Source: Mugil cephalus (Eukaryota; Chordata; Actinopteri; Mugiliformes; Mugilidae). From it: DNA of 64,000 nucleotides. Of this stretch, positions 45,361 through 57,064 are shown piece by piece; the first letter of the stretch is position 1; every line of letters starts with the position of its first letter. The notes under the pieces are model-generated. The model saw only the letters and a program-made list of their open reading frames with translations, was not told the DNA's origin and searched no databases. The position numbers were made by a program, and so were the translations under genes. The DNA is taken from assembly GCF_022458985.1 (NCBI RefSeq), contig NC_061789.1, positions 12,492,175-12,556,174 on the forward strand. The letters run 5' to 3'.

Positions 45361-48300
45361 ATGTCCGCAAACGGTGGCACGCCTGTCGGCCTCCTGTCTT
45401 ACGAGACCCTGGTCCACGCTGTGGCTGGCGCAACGGTGAGCAGCAGAGAGGAGAAAAAAAACGTCATAAAAGTCTCCTTTTAATTGGCTTTTTTTATTTG
45501 TTTTATGCCTGGCGGGCTTTTAACTCGGTGATTGCGACAGTATCGAATAAACCACAACAAACTGGTTGTAAAGTGAAACTGAGAGCGACTTGTAGTGTGT
45601 TGGTGGATGTCACATTTACTATGCTGTGTCTTTTTAGGGGAGTGTGACTGCAATGACCGTCTTCTTTCCTCTGGACACGGCTAAAAGCAGATTGCAGGGT
45701 GAGGTTGGAAGCGTTATCATCTTGGGAAAAGCTCGGTGTTGCAATAAAAGTTGTTGTGAAGGCATATTTAATTACAAAGTAAGGTGACCAGATTTCTGAA
45801 ACGAAATCCGGAGACATTTACAGTTCAGAGATAAAATAAAAATAAAAATAATAATTAAATGTTATCAAGATGAAATGAAGAAAATGGGACAATTACAGTT
45901 TAATTTATTTTGATGTATCGGTTACTGTAATAATTATAGTGGGTGCGCAACTTGCTCACAACCGGTTCCTATCAGGCTACCGTAATAACAGTTGTCTGCG
46001 CGCAATGTTTTTTTTCCCGGTTCAGAAAACGTTAAAATTGGAGACAGGCCTTTCAAAAGGGGGCTTTCCCTAGAAATCTGGGGCGCCTGGTCACCCTGTA
46101 AACAAAAAGAATTAAGCACCGCCCACTGTAGAAGGCATAAACTGCTGCTGATCTTCACGTGTAAAATATCTGCAAAATACCTCTGCTTCAGGAGATCTGT
46201 TTGATGACTTACGCCAGTTTCTGTTCATTTTTCAGTGGATGAGAAGCGAAAGTCTAAGTCTACCCCAAGGATCCTGGCTGAAATAGCAAAGGAAGAAGGC
46301 CTGTAAGTCGGGGGCGTGTATGCGTCGTGTTTGTCTGGTGGAGGGAAGCTGCCCTGTGTCACTTTCTTAGGTCGGAGGTCAGAATCACATCTGGTGTCAA
46401 AGCATCCTAGGAACTAGCTCTCAGGTTAATACCTCAAATGGAGCTAGAACTGGTAACGTCCCTGTCAGAAGTGTGAGCAGTGAGATTGTCAATGTTTCCA
46501 GAACCTCGTTCTGCTCACTCTGCATGCCACAAACTTTATATCTTGTTCCAAAATATGTGTCATGTCATCAAGACTTCACGTGGTGACGCACACACACGAC
46601 CACCAGCCGCTTGTGGCTCTGACAGACAGACGGCAGCTGTTTCAATATTGTTCGGCGGTGTTTATTTGAATATAGGCGGCACAGCTGAGATCACATCTTT
46701 AGACACGTGGGGACGTATTTAAAGTGTAATACCGTGTTGCACGCTGTTGGAGTGTAGTGTACAGTAGGTCCCATTCACTGATTCAGCGTGTTTTTGCTGG
46801 AGTGTGTCCATTAGGTTTAGCTGCACCTTAATGGTTTTGTGAAGGGATTAAGCTAAAATAATATCTAAAATGTCCACTTATTTTATGTCAGACTGCAGCC
46901 ACATTGGTAACACTCGTTAACAGCACGCCAACTATTGCCACCTTTCGTTTTCTTCTTTTTGTTTTCACCGTCTATTTGAGCTGCTTACCTGCACAGCCAA
47001 TGGTCTGACAACTATAGGTGTAGTTCATTGCCAAATTGAGCAACTGCTACTTATGTTTTTTTGAACCTTTATAAGACAAGTATCACCAATCAATGAAAAG
47101 AGTCGAACCTTTCCTGTCTTGCTTGAACTTGATGACGTGGCCGCATCAAAAGAACGACCACTATTCAGATGTTTCTCCACCTCTTCTCCCAGTCAGTCTC
47201 TGTACAGAGGCTGGTTCCCGGTTATCTCCAGCCTCTGCTGCTCCAACTTCGTCTACTTCTACACCTTCAACACACTGAAGAAGCTGACGGTATCCGGTCC
47301 GGGGAAGTCCAGGCCGGCCAAAGACCTGCTCATGGGGGTCGTATCAGGTAAATGCACCAGATGGAAGTCCATTACACTGTAAAATACATTTATCTGATTC
47401 GTTTGAAGGTAAAGGTGTCCGCTGAAGGTTTCTTGTCAATAAGTTACGTTTACTGTCCTCTGTGCAGGGGTTGTGAATGTGATCCTGACCACGCCCATGT
47501 GGGTGGTCAACACACGGCTGAAGCTGCAAGGGGTGAAGTTCAGAAACGAAGAACTCCACCAGACCCAGTATAGGGGCATATTTGGTGCGTAGTGCACGTC
47601 TCTATTATTATTCAGGAATTTCTTTTTGAACTGCATAGTTACACTTGGGTTTCCCCCCTCTCAGACGCTTTCTCACAGATCATCGCCAACGAGGGAGTGG
47701 CAGCTCTGTGGAGCAGCACCCTGCCCTCTCTCATCCTGGTCCTCAACCCGGCTGTACAGTTCATGTTCTATGAAGCCATGAAGAGGAAGGCGGGCAAAGG
47801 AGGGAGGAAGGTGAGAGGACAGACGAGAGAGATGCCAGCCGGGTCTCGTTTTGCATCCAAAGCCAAATTATACGGATGCATCCGTTTCCCTAATTAATAA
47901 AGCAGCCTGATCCTGATAGAATTATAAATAGTTGCCTGGCGTGGCTGTGTAGCCAGAGGCTGTTGTCATGGTGATGTTGTATCTGAACTTGTCCTCAGGG
48001 ATCCAGTCACAAGAAACCAAATCCGGTATCCGATCACAGTTTTCCACTCTGGCTTGGGGAGACGGTGTATATTTAGAAACCAGCTGTAAAGCTTCTCTCG
48101 CTCGCTGAAAACACGCACATGTGTTATTATTTATTTATTGATCCAAAGCCAGAGTATAACTACACCCCTGGAAGCTTCCATACACACAGTAATCTCACTC
48201 GGATGTTGGCAGAAGTGAAGGAAATGTAGCAGCACCAGTCGATCCTTTGATTCTGTGATTCAAATTACTTGAAAAGTGAGTGAAAACACCAGGTACAAGT

Positions 48301-48837
48301 GTGTTGAATCTGCCTCTCCTACCACAGATATCCTCAGCAGAGATCTTTCTCATCGGAGCCATTGCTAAGGCCATCGCTACCACCGCAACGTATCCTCTTC
48401 AGACAGTTCAGGCCATCCTGAGGGTAAATATGAACACGTAAAAATGTCGTCCCTGCTAATCTCGTACACTTGTAGTCGGAAGGACAAACCTTCTGCGCAC
48501 TACAAGTTCTTCAAACCCTGTTTCTCCATCAGTTCGGTCAGTACAAAGGCGACGGCAAGGGCGGCGTCATCGGAAGCCTCTCCAACATTTTGTTCCTGCT
48601 CATGGACCGGATCAAGTGAGTGCACGCGAGCGGCGCGCCGCCACATTTGCGTTCGTCCGTCTAACCCGCGTGTGTTACGTTCCTCCCAGGAAGAACGGCG
48701 TCCTCGGCTTGTACAAAGGCCTGGAGGCCAAGCTGCTGCAGACGGTGCTGACGGCCGCCCTCATGTTCGTCGTCTACGAGAAGATCACCGCCGCCACCTT
48801 CAGAGTCATGGGCCTGAACAAGAAGCTGAAGCACTGA
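45361..48837 (+). CDS. slc25a17: Peroxisomal solute carrier PMP34
   Basis: Nine exons on plus: 45361-45435, 45638-45698, 46236-46302, 47193-47347, 47468-47584, 47665-47810, 48328-48423, 48533-48615 and 48690-48837. All GT-AG; phases close to 315 aa (human 307). It has the three-fold mitochondrial-carrier fold with one signature per repeat: [11 protein letters not shown] (about 35-45), [13 protein letters not shown] and [11 protein letters not shown]. The middle [20 protein letters not shown] and C-terminal [21 protein letters not shown] blocks are those of SLC25A17. PMP34 sits in the peroxisomal membrane and exchanges CoA, FAD, NAD and adenine nucleotides with the cytosol, supporting fatty-acid oxidation. 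The ATG at 45361 opens a conserved frame and is the first in it. The terminal LKLKH is more basic than in mammals. The gene converges on dxo. Confidence 0.96.
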
Positions 48838-50057
48838 GCCCGCTCTCCTCGCCTGCTTGGGTACAACGCGGCATTAATGCACTCGTCGTCAGGGGGTTTT
48901 TATCCGAGCCTGCTGATTATACACGTAACGATACGCGAGTTTAAATCGGTGCCTTTACGTAAACAGCGACCGGAGGTGGGTTTAATTCTTGTGCCGCCGT
49001 CTCGCTCTTAACCTTTAACTACTTCCATCGGTGCCCAAATGCAGCTTCTGCACTGTCCTGTTATTTTTTTGAATGAAACTGTTCTCAATTCAGCAAAAAG
49101 GTTTCTTTGCTTTCATGCGGAGGGTTGGCAGCAAAGACATGAGGCTCCGACAAACACACACCGCTCTTCATGCGTGCGCCGAGAAAGCGGAGTAACTTCG
49201 TTGCCATGGTTACGCTCCCGCACGGCAACCGGACGCATTTCTCGGACACCGGAAATAAGAACAAATCGCAGACGTCTGAGACTGACGCGTCGTTTTAGGA
49301 AAGTCCTGCTCGTTAAACCTGCGTGTGTTGCCTTAATCTGAGCCCCCGGACCAAATTAAAACATTTGTTTTAACTGTTAATCTAAACGGGCGTCATCCTG
49401 CAAAACGGAAACCTCGTGAAATCACGGAGAGATTCTTTTTAATGTGCTGCTGTCATTAGTAGACACGTATTAGTGGTAAATGGGGAGGAAGGGAGTAAAG
49501 AGGTTCCGTCTGTATTTATTGATTTGCCTGTAAATTCGAGACCACGTTTTCCAGCTCTTAACGATTCCAGCAATTCTAATATGTATGAAGATTGAATTAA
49601 TAGAAATAGGAATTAATCCGTCACTGGGAGTTCGACAAGTGCCTCTACATTAAGTTGTACAGTCGTTTGAAATGTACCGTGTGATGACTGCTGTTGATTT
49701 ATGCAAACACATGATGCACTGAGTTTCGTCTACAGAGTCATATCTACTGTTCTGGTGGTTGTCAGTGTACGCACGTTATTTATGCCAGTGACTTGTGCGG
49801 TTGTAAAGTAGTAATTCAGATAACAGAAACACAAGAGTATTCAGCTATCAGAAGGTTCCAGACGTCTTCTTTGTCCTGGATCATTTGACCGTTTGCTTCT
49901 TTAGTTGCTGTCAACGTGCTTATTGAGCCCGTTAAGCCGGCGCTGTGGCCGCTTCCATACCGTAGCTCCGGACTCTTAAGCTTAGTTTCTGCTCCTGCAA
50001 CCGGTCTACGCACAACCTGTGAGGCATTTATTGAATGTAACGGCGTCGTCAGCACAG

Positions 50058-50063
50058 AATAAA
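50058..50063 (+). promoter_or_regulatory. slc25a17: Poly(A) signal of slc25a17 (proximal)
   Basis: AATAAA about 1.2 kb past the stop. A second AATAAA at 50291-50296 could be used instead. The dxo gene on the opposite strand ends only tens to hundreds of bases away. Confidence 0.5.
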
Positions 50064-50331
50064 GCGTTTACCACATTTGAGCTCCTCTAGATTCAGGTCA
50101 GTTGTGAAATCTGTACACAACAGCACAACAGTTGCATTCATTACTGTAGGAACCTTTTTTTTTTCCTTCTTACTTGTCTTATTTCTTAAAGTGACCATGT
50201 TTACATGAAAATACCTGCTCACCCAGTACTTACTTGATAGGATCTTTTTTATGTTTAAATCGAGACTGTTTTTTGAATTAACCAGGGAACAATAAAGTTT
50301 GAGAAATGACAACGCACTGTATTGAGTTTTT

Positions 50332-50337
50332 TTTATT
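50332..50337 (-). promoter_or_regulatory. dxo: Poly(A) signal of dxo
   Basis: TTTATT on plus is AATAAA on minus, about 0.37 kb past the dxo stop. The dxo and slc25a17 transcripts may overlap or abut at 50290-50340. Confidence 0.5.
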
Positions 50338-50708
50338 TAAAATCGACATATAAAAGGTGGCTCTGTCGGCCTGTGTGGGCTTCCTCCCACTGACACCTAA
50401 TGCATTGTTATGTTAACTTCATTTTTACTGTGTTGGCCATTTAAAAGACTCGTCCGAGGCGAACCTCGCCTCTCGTCCAGTCGCAGCTAAGAGAGGCTCC
50501 AGAACGCCCGCCGCAAACCTCTAATTATAACGACTGGATGCACATGCAAGATAAAACATGTGCCAACATGTGCAGCTGAACATATAAAAAGTTCCCAGAA
50601 GACCGTGGAGTCGTAACCGGGGACAAGCCGTCAACACATCACCTGTCAAATGTGCGCTGGTGAAGAAGCCTCCATTGGAGGTCTAGTGTTCCAGGCCTTA
50701 GTCTTAAA

Positions 50709-52691
50709 TCAGGACTGATGATGCGAGTCTCGCCTACTGGTCATCTCCTCGACGTACCAGTGCGGCAGGAAGGAGTACTGCGAGTCCCTGTGGACGGTGT
50801 AGGTCACATCTCTGTGGGGTTCCCAGGAGAACAGGTACACCACGCTGAAACGGAAGAAACGCAAGAGCTCAAACTGAATGTGTGACTTCTAACCGAAACG
50901 TGCCGAAAGCATCGGTCATATCATCGCAGCTCACCTTGGGCTGTCTTCGGTGACGACATCCTTCACGAACGACAGGAAATCGCAGCAGAAGTTCATGCAA
51001 ACTGTCGGCTTCCAGCAGTTGTATTCGTTCTGTTGAAAAGACACACAGACGGACAGACAGCTAAAGGTTTTGTTTTGTACTCATCTTTCACTACGAGAAA
51101 ATGACAAAAAGCGTTCAGAAGGTGTCATTTATCTAGCACTACACCTTGATGAGCTGCGAAATCTTAGAGATGTGAAACGTCTCCAGAGAAACAACGACTC
51201 CGTCGTGGTCCCGGAAACCCGCCACGACGCGGGGGACCCCCGGGAGGAAAGACTGAGCCCACCACTTGAGCAGTTTGAACCTGAGGGCGACCGAAACATG
51301 GCGTGAAAAGTCAAAAATAATAATAATAAAAAAGTAACGCGGTTAGTCCCTGGTTCCTCTACCTGTGGAAGTTGCTGCGCTGTTTGGGCGTGCAGATCTC
51401 CACCGACGTCTTCAGCTCCACGTAGCAGGTGGGAGGAGCCGGGGCTTTGGGATCCCTGTCCCGACAGTCCACCTCGCCGGAGAACAGGAGCCTGTGATCC
51501 CCGAGCCGGGTTTGCACCACGGTGCAGAAGGCCTCGTTGGTGTTGACCACTCCGCCGGGGTCAGGTGAACTGTGGGCGCTGTCTGCAAAGGGTTGACAAC
51601 AGTGAAGCGCTGCAGGCAGTAGCAGGGATACTAGATATTGAAGTTGGATCTAGAGACCTAGGTCACTTGTGATTGGATGTTAATGCAACGTCTGAACAGG
51701 CCCACAAAAGCTGAGCCGCTGTAAGACAGTTACTACCTCCGTGGCCAAGTCTCCGAGGAGAACAAGTCAAACGAGTTACGTCTTAGGCCCACCCACCTGC
51801 ACATGTGTACTGCTCAAACTTGTATCCCCAGTACATCATCTCTTCGTGCCTTTCGGTGCGGTTCTCCCGTTCCCTGCGAGCTGCTTCCGTCTCCACCTCG
51901 CTGACGTACAGCGTGCCCTCGAACCTGGTGGCCGCCAGCATCCACCCCTCCCTGGTCTCGTAAGGGGTGGTCAGCAGCTTGGTCAGGTGACCCCGCCACG
52001 TCACAAAGTCCACGTCTAAAGCGCTGGGGGAGAGGAAAGGTTGGTCAGAGAATGTCCAGAAAGGGCGCAATTAGAAGATCCTGGATTACAGTGGAAAGTG
52101 AGGATCTGTCCGTACAGTGGACACCTTTACCTCTGTCCAATAAAAAACTACAATACTCATTTATGAAATTACAGGGAGAACAAGTGTTTTTTTTTCAAGT
52201 ATCATTTACCATGAAGACGTCGGTGTCGCCCTGGAGTTGAGCCTCGATCTATTGGCGACGACCCACCGGAGAATGTGGTCCAGCTTCTCCTTCACGCTGT
52301 CGTCCCTCTTTATGAAGCGGTCCTTGTACCCGTCCCTCAGGTTGAAATTGGGGCTCCTGCCCGGCTCCACGTAGTATCTGAGCTGCCTGCTGTCGTTGAA
52401 GAACCTGCGCTTGGCGTCGAGGGAGAAGCAGCCCACTTCCACGGGCTGCTTGTAGACGGGAAAGTCTCTCTCGTAAAGCTCCCTCCGGGTGCTCAGAGTC
52501 CTGGAGCTCGGAGGGTTTTGTCCTGCGGCGGAGCCGGGCTCAGAGTGGTGGTGGTGGTGGTGGTGGTGCCTGTTGGGTCTGACTCGTCTGTCCTCCCACT
52601 GACTTCTCCCCTCGTCGTCCCTTTGTCTTTTGTGCGCAAGCCGCCGGTTGTCCTGCCAGGAGGGGGGACTGCGGGGTCTGTGGTGGTCCAT
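50709..52691 (-). CDS. dxo: Decapping exoribonuclease DXO (Dom3Z)
   Basis: Six coding exons on minus: 52691-52210, 52023-51797, 51582-51363, 51280-51145, 51029-50935 and 50844-50709; 431 aa (human 396). The active-site set is intact with human spacing: E231 (YKFEQY), E273 and D275 (GEVDC), E292 and K294 (YVELKT), together with TWRGHLTKLLTTPYE (168 on) and EGWMLAATRFEGTLYVSEVE. DXO is a nuclear metal-dependent enzyme that removes incomplete or NAD caps and then degrades the RNA 5' to 3'. The extra length is N-terminal: a basic, disordered leader with eight consecutive histidines (42-49). An acceptor (CCGCTAG) sits two bases before the ATG, so a noncoding first exon is likely; a donor near 53267 is a candidate. 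Head to head with stk19, the same pairing as in mammals. Confidence 0.95.
52546..52569. repeat. dxo: In-frame (GGT)n/(CAC)n tract
   Basis: Eight GGT units read on the minus strand as CAC/CAT codons for the poly-His run of dxo. It is a coding microsatellite and so may vary in length between individuals. Confidence 0.8.
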
Positions 52692-53448
52692 TCCTAGCGG
52701 GGAAAGAGCAAAGACACAAATTGATGAGGCTGATCATTATTCCAATTATGCAGTCACGCAGCCTTCACATTTATTTAGATTTTAAGCCTAATATTGTATG
52801 TGCCTGGGCCCAGGATTTACTCTAAATCTGTTTTTAGGCTTCTTTGCTTTAAGATCATTGTAGTTTGTGCTGCTGTTGAACTGGATCGAATCCAGCTTTT
52901 AAGTGTTTCTATTATATAAACATGTGTCACTAAAACACTATATAATACAAACCACAGCCTCCAGACTGAAAAGTTGAATCAATAGGTGTCTGTCGTTTAA
53001 TAAAAGGCTGAATACTATAACCTTCTTCAGGCTGTTATATCAGAACACATTCCTTTTCACTAGTGTACCTAATGAACTGGCAATTGACTGTATATCTATG
53101 ATTTAAAGATGTAGCGATTGGGGTCCTCGCCCTTCAGTGCACTTCTATTATTGTATTGTTATTTCAATGGTTTCTATATCTGTCCGTTTTCCTAACCTAG
53201 CCTTGGTGGAGTTTCAATATTTGAAGAGCTTTTGTAAATAAACTGAGCATAATAAATTAAAACGTACCTCTACAGCAGCGCAGAGTTTCTGTTCATGTCG
53301 CAACAAAAACTTCCGAGTAAATACGACAAAAAAAAAATTCTGATTACCTCATACAGTGCAGTGAGTTTGAATGACCGGAACAAACAGTCCATGCATTTGT
53401 TTGTTTCACTAGCAGAGCTGCCAACTAGCCACTAGCTACAGATGCTAA

Positions 53449-54052
53449 CGCTAGTGGTGGGCGGATCTGCCCAAACATCGGTCAGCGTCGATACCAACAT
53501 TGGAATCGATATCATTCGATACCTATGTAACGAGATCGATACTTACGTTTCTCGTACGACTGAAGTGGTAATTTTGTACACTTTGTTTATTTAATTAAAA
53601 AGGGGGATATATTTAGTGGTATAATTTAACATTCTACCTGAAAAATCATTTGTTTTCCTTTCTCAATTGATACTTTTGTGCTGTTTCTAAACAAAAGTGT
53701 TATTGTGATAATGAAGTATTTTCTATTTGCTTTAACCAAATTCTGTACTGGATATTAACTGATTAATAATGCAAACTACAAATCACAACAACTCATAAAA
53801 GTCATGAAAATCAATTCAGATTTAAATTTATATATATTGCAGCCACCCATGAGAAATAAGAAAAAAAAATGAGAGGTAGTAGTTTCTTTTCATTCATTCT
53901 TTGAGAAAAATGTCGAGATGTCATGAAAATTCGACTGATGGTGATGATGCATTCACTTGAAAAGTGTGAAATGTATTTATCTGAGATACTCGCCCTGTAT
54001 TTACTTGCTATCGGATCGATACTTTATCTAGCGGTATCGCACACTACTAGCG
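53449..54052. mobile_element. MITE-like element with CGCTAGTGGTG inverted ends
   Basis: The left end CGCTAGTGGTGGGCGGATC and the right end TATCGCACACTACTAGCG are imperfect inverted repeats. Subterminal GATCGATAC (near 53540) and GGATCGATACTTTA (near 54014) are also inverted-related. The 600-bp body is AT-rich and noncoding. It lies in the divergent interval between dxo and stk19. hAT-type affiliation is a guess; no target duplication was firmly defined. Confidence 0.5.
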
Positions 54053-54059
54053 TACAGTC

Positions 54060-54742
54060 TTCTTCTTCGTCTTTTTCTTCTTTTGTGGTTTTTCAGCAGT
54101 TCTGACGCTACTTGTCGTGTTACTGTCTCCGCAGATTAGAATAGTGTACTACAACCGCAGTTTAGATGAATCTCTACTTCCGGGTGTAGTTCTTCATCCA
54201 ATCCTCTCGTTGGCAGCAGCGACTCTTCCGCTCCATAAAAGGTCTTTGTTCCTCCCAGCTGTCTTTGGTAGTAGCCGTGTTGAAGAGGCTGCTGCGGAGA
54301 GTTGTGTGTGTGTTTGTGTAGTGCCGGAGGAGACCGGCAAAAGTTTCAACTCACTGTTACTAACTCCAGCTTTCATAGCGAAGAGTTTTAAAAAAAAAAA
54401 TCTCCGTTAAATATTTGTTCGGGGAACTGCTAGGTTGCGTTAGCCAAGCTAGCGAGGAGCCGTGAGTGAGCTAACGGGTGAGTGGAGTTTAAAGGGAAAA
54501 CGAGGAACTCGGTCAGATAACGGCACATTTACAGTGTCCGTCCATATGTGTGTTGTCTTGTTTTTCCTGTGTCTTCTGAGAAAGGTTAAACTATCGTTAA
54601 ACTTTACTAATTGTTCCAAACATACGTGGCAGGAGTGGGGTGGAGTTTATTTGTTTTCATTCCCGGAGTCAAACTTTCACGCCGGGGTCTGTTGTTGTGG
54701 CCACCTGTCAGGATGAATCGCTTCTCGTGATGTCTCCTCCAG
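54060..54742 (+). promoter_or_regulatory. stk19: stk19 promoter and noncoding first exon region
   Basis: A pyrimidine tract and acceptor (TGTCTCCTCCAG) end at 54742, just before GTATGAAC, so the transcript probably starts in an upstream noncoding exon within this region. No TATA box. With the dxo 5' end on the other side of the MITE, this makes a divergent promoter interval of about 2 kb. Confidence 0.45.
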
Positions 54743-54744
54743 GT

Positions 54745-56785
54745 ATGAACAGAAAACGGAGTCTGATTTCAGACGCATTCACGGTGAAACGGAGGAGAAA
54801 TGGGGCCGAGCAGTTCGGAGTCGTCAGTGATGAATGTGGTGGGTGTGTTTTTGTGTTTTAAATAAACAAACCGTTACGTGATCGTTTGTGTTGAGCTGAA
54901 GGAGTTCAGGATTCACACTCTCCATCGGCTTCTCGCCCAAAAGGACCAGCGGACATCAGATCCAGCCTGGTGTACCTCATGACACTGTTCCCCAGGAAGA
55001 TCTTCAACGACACCTTGCCACAGATCGTGATGAAGCACCAGCTCTACAGCATGCACAGCTGCAAGACGTGGGTGGACAAGGAGGTGGTAAGTGTCGGGAG
55101 ATGTTTTGTTTGACCGGTTCTGCGGAGCCACAATGTGAGACCCACACCCGCTGCCGTCCCTCTGGCCCACAGAACAAGCTGCGCGAGCAAGGGGAGCTGC
55201 TGATGTTCCAGTTTGGGTTTGACGCCGACACCTTCGGGCTGGTTTTCACGTCGGACTACAAGGCCAAGGTGCTGGCGGGCGAGGAGGGCAAAGTGTCCGG
55301 GGCGACGGTGGAGAGGTTCCTGGAGAAAGTGGTGTCCTCCTGCATGGACCTGAGCTTCAGCAAAGACCAGATGCTGAGGGAGTTCCTCTTCACCGACTCT
55401 GAGATAACGTAGGGTGTCTTTCTCTGGTTTCGTCAAATGCGAGCTTCGTTCTAAATCCAGTCAGATTTAGATTGTTTTGGATCAATAAAGAACGCAGAAG
55501 TTTAACCGGAGAGGTTTGCAGACGGACATTTGTGCGTCTTGTGTTGAAATTTCGGCGGAATTCGGACTATATTTTACGGTACCACATGTGCTCGGCTGGT
55601 ATCTGGTACCTACACAGCATTGTTGAAAATGAAACAGGAAGTAGAAACAAAAATTAACCCAACTGGCGAAAAAAAAAAGGCGCAGCGCCCTCTAGTGTTG
55701 CGTAGAGCTGTGATTGGTTCGCTTGGTAGTAGCGTGTTTCCGCTTTAGTATTTCCGGCTGCTTCTCCATATCTGCGATTTTCAAATAGATTGTTTTGTAT
55801 CAATGAAGATAAAACGCACCAAGCAAAGTTTAACCAAGGAGGTTCGGTGGTTCAGGCTACGCCGTCTATTTCCCGCAGTACTCTAACAGAGGCTTTAGCT
55901 CTAATGAGTTATTACAAAATAGAAGGGTGTCCCATCATTTCTTAAAACAGTTTGCAACATTAAAGTTTTTTGCTGAAGAACATTGTGCTTGGTATCAATG
56001 TAGTAGATTCAGGAAAGGGTTTAAAGTAATTCAACAGTGTTGAACAGTCTCTAAACTCTCTTTAGCCGTTTCTCATACATCAGCACATGTATTTTCTCTC
56101 ATCGTAGGCAGCTGGTGAAGTCGGGGGTCCTGACGGTGAGAGATGCAGGCAGCTGGTGGCTTTCCATTCCCAACTCTGGCAAATTCACCAAGTACTTTAT
56201 CCAAGGTACCGTGTTTTCAGTGTTAATAATCCCTAATTGACCCTTTGTCATCTTTCTGATTGGTGTTGTGATCACTAGACTAGAGGCCCCCGACCCTTTT
56301 TGTTCCTGTGTTACTGTTGCTAGGTTAGATGTTAATGCTGGTGTCCGGAGATAACTTGGAAGCGAGATCGCTAACATTAGCAACAGTGACCTGTGGGTGG
56401 GAGGAGGAGGCCTCTGATTGGTGGTTAACAGTGGCACGATCGTTTGTAACCGTCCTGCCTCGTGTCTTGTGTGGTCAGGCCGTAAGGCGGTGCTGAGCAT
56501 GGTGAAGAAGTCAAAGTACAACGAAATCTTAAAGACAGAGATAGAGGAGCGTCGAACAACGTCACAAGTCAAATTCCACATGAAATACCACATCCACGAC
56601 ATCATTGGTGCAGAGCTGGTAGAGAGGTAAGGGATGCTGCAACTTCTGAGACGTCCTCAATTTTAAATGTGGTTTTTACTCCAGTGGGTCAGAGGTCATT
56701 TCACCAACTGATTTCTCCTTCTTTAACTTTTCTGCCCAGCATACCTACGACTTCGGGGACATTGTTACGATTTGTGGACTCCTGA
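54745..56785 (+). CDS. stk19: STK19 winged-helix nuclear protein
   Basis: Six exons on plus: 54745-54838, 54944-55086, 55173-55408, 56108-56205, 56479-56626 and 56740-56785; 254 aa, the length of the current human reference form. The start MNRKRSLISDAFTVKRRR aligns with the human MSWKRHHLIPETFGVKRRR; the earlier in-frame ATG at 54730 lies in what looks like the splice acceptor tract. Conserved blocks are LFPRKIFNDTLPQIV, QLGFD-like FQFGFDADTFGLVFT, SEITQLVKSGVLTVRDAGSW, GRKAVLSMVKKSKY and IPTTSGTLLRFVDS. Once described as a kinase, it lacks kinase motifs; it is now understood as a tandem winged-helix, DNA-binding factor acting with stalled RNA polymerase II in transcription-coupled repair. 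An N-terminal basic run (KRRR) can serve as a nuclear localisation signal. It converges on the Rac gene. Confidence 0.95.
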
Positions 56786-56843
56786 GCTGTTACCAGGCCG
56801 ACGTCGGTCAGCGAGCGCCTGGAGAAATACGTTGGATGTAAAA

Positions 56844-56849
56844 AATAAA
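56844..56849 (+). promoter_or_regulatory. stk19: Poly(A) signal of stk19
   Basis: AATAAA 59 bases past the stop; a second lies at 56940-56945. Either gives a very short 3' UTR. The opposing Rac transcript ends about 110-200 bases beyond. Confidence 0.6.
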
Positions 56850-57058
56850 AAAAAAAATGTATTTGAAGAGAGATTTAATATAAGATTTAAGAGATTCTAT
56901 GCCAAATGTGTTACAAACCATGTATTACTACAACTTTGTAATAAATACAACTCGTTACACTATTGGTGTCATTTGCATCATCTGTTCGACTCTAAGCAGT
57001 AGGTCTGATTTCAGGGTTCAGCCACAAACAGGCACAAACAGATTCTGTTTTACAGGAA

Positions 57059-57064
57059 TTTATT
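57059..57064 (-). promoter_or_regulatory. rac2: Poly(A) signal of the Rac gene
   Basis: TTTATT on plus (AATAAA on minus), about 1.5 kb past the stop, giving a long 3' UTR. The UTR has a 25-base T run (57856-57880 on plus). Confidence 0.55.

Noticed and set aside
54730-54744. Upstream in-frame ATG for stk19 (MSPPG...)
   Set aside because: It lies in the pyrimidine tract and acceptor TCTCCTCCAG, and the downstream MNRKRS start aligns with the human start and gives the same total length.
56099-56605. Minus-strand ORF of 168 aa
   Set aside because: Antisense across stk19 exons 4 and 5 and the intron between them.
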